From Clostridiales bacterium (GTDB lineage Bacteria > Bacillota > Clostridia > Oscillospirales > Oscillospiraceae), in the NCBI GenBank assembly GCA_019415645.1, contig DXYV01000036.1, forward strand, positions 16,236 through 30,046: a DNA stretch of 13,811 nucleotides, read 5' to 3'. The notes below the pieces were generated by a model, which saw only the letters and a list, made by a program, of their open reading frames with translations, made no database searches and was not told where the DNA came from. Within the stretch, counting starts at the first letter, position 1. Every line of letters begins with the position of its first letter. Position numbers and translations under genes: made by a program. Positions 12,837 to 13,811 of this stretch are shown here, one piece after another.

Positions 12837-12865
12837 ATTTTATCAGATCAGCCGGAAAATGGCAA
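12837..12865 (-). promoter_or_regulatory. Candidate sigma-A promoter for the DUF1653-GNAT gene
   Basis: On the minus strand, TTGCCA (12865-12860), a 17-bp spacer and TAAAAT (12842-12837) predict a start near 12830. The -35 box overlaps the Shine-Dalgarno region of the SprT-like gene. Confidence 0.65.
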
Positions 12866-12877
12866 GGAGGCGGCCCC

Positions 12878-13411
12878 ATGAGTCCGGAGCGAATCAACGA
12901 ATTGCTGGCAGAGGTGATCGAGCAGGCCAGGGCCCTGGGAATCCCCGTCTCAGAGGACATCGTGCCGGAGGTGAGACTCAACCGCCGGGCTACCGGACGG
13001 TTCGGCTGCTGCATCCGCCGGGCGGGAATTTACACCATCGAGCTGTCGGAGCGGCTGCTGAAGGCCCGGGAAACGGCGGTGCGGCAGACCCTGGCCCATG
13101 AGGTGCTGCACACCTGCCGGGGCTGCGCCAACCACGGCGCGCGCTGGAAGAGCTACGCCGCACGGATGAATGAGGCTTACGGCTATGCCATCGCCCGCAC
13201 CGACACCTGCGAGAAGCTGGGGGTGGAGGACACGGTCCAGGCCCGCTACCTGGTGGTGTGCACCCGATGCGGCGCACAATTCCGGCGCAGCCGGAAAAGC
13301 AGGCTGGTGGAGCACCCGGAGCGCTACCGCTGCCGCTGCGGCGGAAGGCTGGAACGGCGGGATGATTTGCAAAATCAGGAAAACCGTGCTATGATAATAT
13401 CTGCTGAATAA
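12878..13411 (+). CDS. SprT-like zinc metalloprotein
   Basis: This 177-aa protein has an SprT-like metallopeptidase domain. The helix TLAHEVLHTCRGCANHG carries the HExxH zinc site (His74, Glu75, His78) and a third ligand His86, followed by WKSYAARMNEAYGY. A C-terminal zinc ribbon (VVCTRCGAQF with C128/C131, and YRCRCGG with C152/C154) completes the family layout. Eukaryotic relatives (Spartan) cut DNA-protein crosslinks; bacterial SprT-like proteins are poorly understood. The start ATG 12878 has AAGGAGG 7 nt upstream, which makes it better than the longer frame from 12800. The TAA stop lies inside a hairpin (13406-13430). Confidence 0.85.
   Translation: MSPERINELLAEVIEQARALGIPVSEDIVPEVRLNRRATGRFGCCIRRAGIYTIELSERLLKARETAVRQTLAHEVLHTCRGCANHGARWKSYAARMNEAYGYAIARTDTCEKLGVEDTVQARYLVVCTRCGAQFRRSRKSRLVEHPERYRCRCGGRLERRDDLQNQENRAMIISAE
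13367..13395 (+). promoter_or_regulatory. Candidate promoter inside the end of the SprT-like gene
   Basis: TTGCAA (13367-13372), a 17-bp spacer and TATGAT (13390-13395) predict a start near 13402, giving an RNA that would contain the whole stem-loop array before the aminotransferase. Confidence 0.5.
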
Positions 13412-13430
13412 ACCGCATTGCGGTTTATTC
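13406..13430 (+). terminator. Stem-loop over the SprT-like stop codon
   Basis: GAATAAACCGC (13406-13416) and GCGGTTTATTC (13420-13430) form an 11-bp stem with loop ATT. The TAA at 13409-13411 is the stop codon. No T-tract follows. Confidence 0.6.
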
Positions 13431-13448
13431 GCGCGGCGGCTGCCGTGC

Positions 13449-13489
13449 AATTTCATCAAAACGGCTTTTTGAGCCGTTTTGATGAAATT
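13449..13489. terminator. 18-bp stem-loop, possible bidirectional terminator
   Basis: AATTTCATCAAAACGGCT (13449-13466) pairs perfectly with AGCCGTTTTGATGAAATT (13472-13489) around TTTTG. The inner GC-rich ACGGCT/AGCCGT stem followed by TTT and flanked by A/T tracts fits a bidirectional terminator. Confidence 0.6.
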
Positions 13490-13502
13490 CAGTCATTGTT
13501 TC

Positions 13503-13602
13503 AATGCGTATCTCTCTTGATGTGGCATACCACATCAAGAGATCGTGCAAGGTTTTTGAGCGAAATCCTTCAAAAACCTTGCGGCTTTGTTCAGTACGCA
13601 TT
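13503..13602. repeat. 100-bp inverted-repeat unit enclosing two stem-loops
   Basis: AATGCGTA (13503-13510) and TACGCATT (13595-13602) can pair around two 13-bp perfect stems: TCTCTTGATGTGG (13513-13525) with its complement at 13530-13542 (loop CATA), and GCAAGGTTTTTGA (13547-13559) with its complement at 13570-13582 (10-nt loop). The result would be a three-way junction. Confidence 0.7.
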
Positions 13603-13607
13603 ATGAT
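13579..13607 (+). promoter_or_regulatory. Candidate promoter for the aminotransferase gene
   Basis: TTGCGG (13579-13584), a 17-bp spacer and TATGAT (13602-13607) predict a start near 13614, about 70 nt before the ATG. The -35 box overlaps the end of the second inner stem and the -10 box overlaps the outer stem. Confidence 0.5.
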
Positions 13608-13684
13608 AAAGCCCACAGATTGATACGCCTGCGGTCGGCCCCAAACGGCCGGACGGAGCGGGTTTGCGAACGGAGAGAAGGACC

Positions 13685-13811
13685 ATGGAATTTGCAAAAC
13701 GGATGAATCGCTTTGAGGCTGGAATCTTTTCCAGACTGCTGGATATGAAAAAGGAGCGGCTGGCCGCCGGCGGCGCGGTGGTGGACCTGAGCATCGGCGC
13801 GCCCAATATCC
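13685..13811 (+). CDS. PLP-dependent aminotransferase, N-terminal part (truncated by window end)
   Basis: The first 42 codons are visible. The protein begins MEFAKRMNRFEAGIFSRLLD, then has a MKKERLAAG helix and the strand VVDLSIGAPNI. This is the N-terminus of class I/II fold-type I aminotransferases (aspartate or LL-diaminopimelate aminotransferase-like), in which the D-L-S-I-G-x-P segment binds substrate near the active site. The start ATG 13685 is preceded by GGAGAGAAGG. The PLP lysine lies beyond the window, so substrate cannot be assigned. It is separated from the SprT-like gene by the stem-loop array and has its own candidate promoters. Confidence 0.82.
   Translation, partial: MEFAKRMNRFEAGIFSRLLDMKKERLAAGGAVVDLSIGAPNI

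Noticed and set aside
13412..13684. T-box or other known riboswitch before the aminotransferase
   Set aside because: No T-box signature (AGGGTGGWACCGCG) or other conserved riboswitch core is visible; only simple stems are seen.
1..13811. Integrase, att core sites or insertion sequence transposase
   Set aside because: No recombinase or transposase protein motif is encoded in the window, and the direct repeats at 4559/4808 and 11227/11527 are too local to mark prophage ends.

Overview
The window is GC-rich and almost fully coding, with good Shine-Dalgarno sites and Clostridia-type proteins. It looks like a Gram-positive, high-GC Clostridia chromosome, most likely Oscillospiraceae (Flavonifractor/Intestinimonas-like). 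That placement is an inference from codon and repeat style, not a database match.

Positions 1-11202 hold one long plus-strand operon for the head and contractile tail of a myovirus-type prophage or a domesticated relative. The order is: prohead protease (39-920), decoration-like protein (938-1294), major capsid protein (1318-2325), three head-tail connector/closure/terminator genes (2331-3513) and tail sheath (3510-4565). A roughly 1.08 kb non-coding, palindrome-rich block follows (4566-5648). Next come tail tube (5649-6038), tail-assembly chaperone with a -1 ribosomal frameshift (6035-6681), a 192-aa protein where a tape measure is expected (6678-7256), and a LysM baseplate/tail protein (7269-7853). 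The operon ends with a gpD-like hub (7853-8800), gpV-like spike base (8816-9232), gp25/gpW-like wedge (9234-9581), gpJ-like wedge (9578-10636) and a DUF2313/XkdU-like protein (10633-11202). Most junctions overlap by 4 nt or less, so translation is probably coupled. Terminase and portal would lie upstream of the window. No tail fibre, lysis gene, integrase or full-size tape measure is present here.

Positions 11203-11547 are non-coding: a strong hairpin right after the last tail gene, then a segment flanked by direct repeats that carries a 44-bp perfect palindrome and another member of the repeat family seen at 4566-5648. Chromosomal genes follow: an alkyltransferase-like protein (minus, 11548-12024), a DUF1653-GNAT fusion (minus, 12117-12800), a divergent SprT-like zinc metalloprotein (plus, 12878-13411), an intergenic array of stem-loops with two promoter-like sites (13367-13607), and the start of a PLP-dependent aminotransferase (13685 to the window end).

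The most interesting points are the frameshift signal in the tail chaperone, a family of paired-stem repeats with compensatory base changes lodged inside and after the tail operon, the missing full-length tape measure, and the compact tail module without fibres or lysis genes that abuts chromosomal genes.
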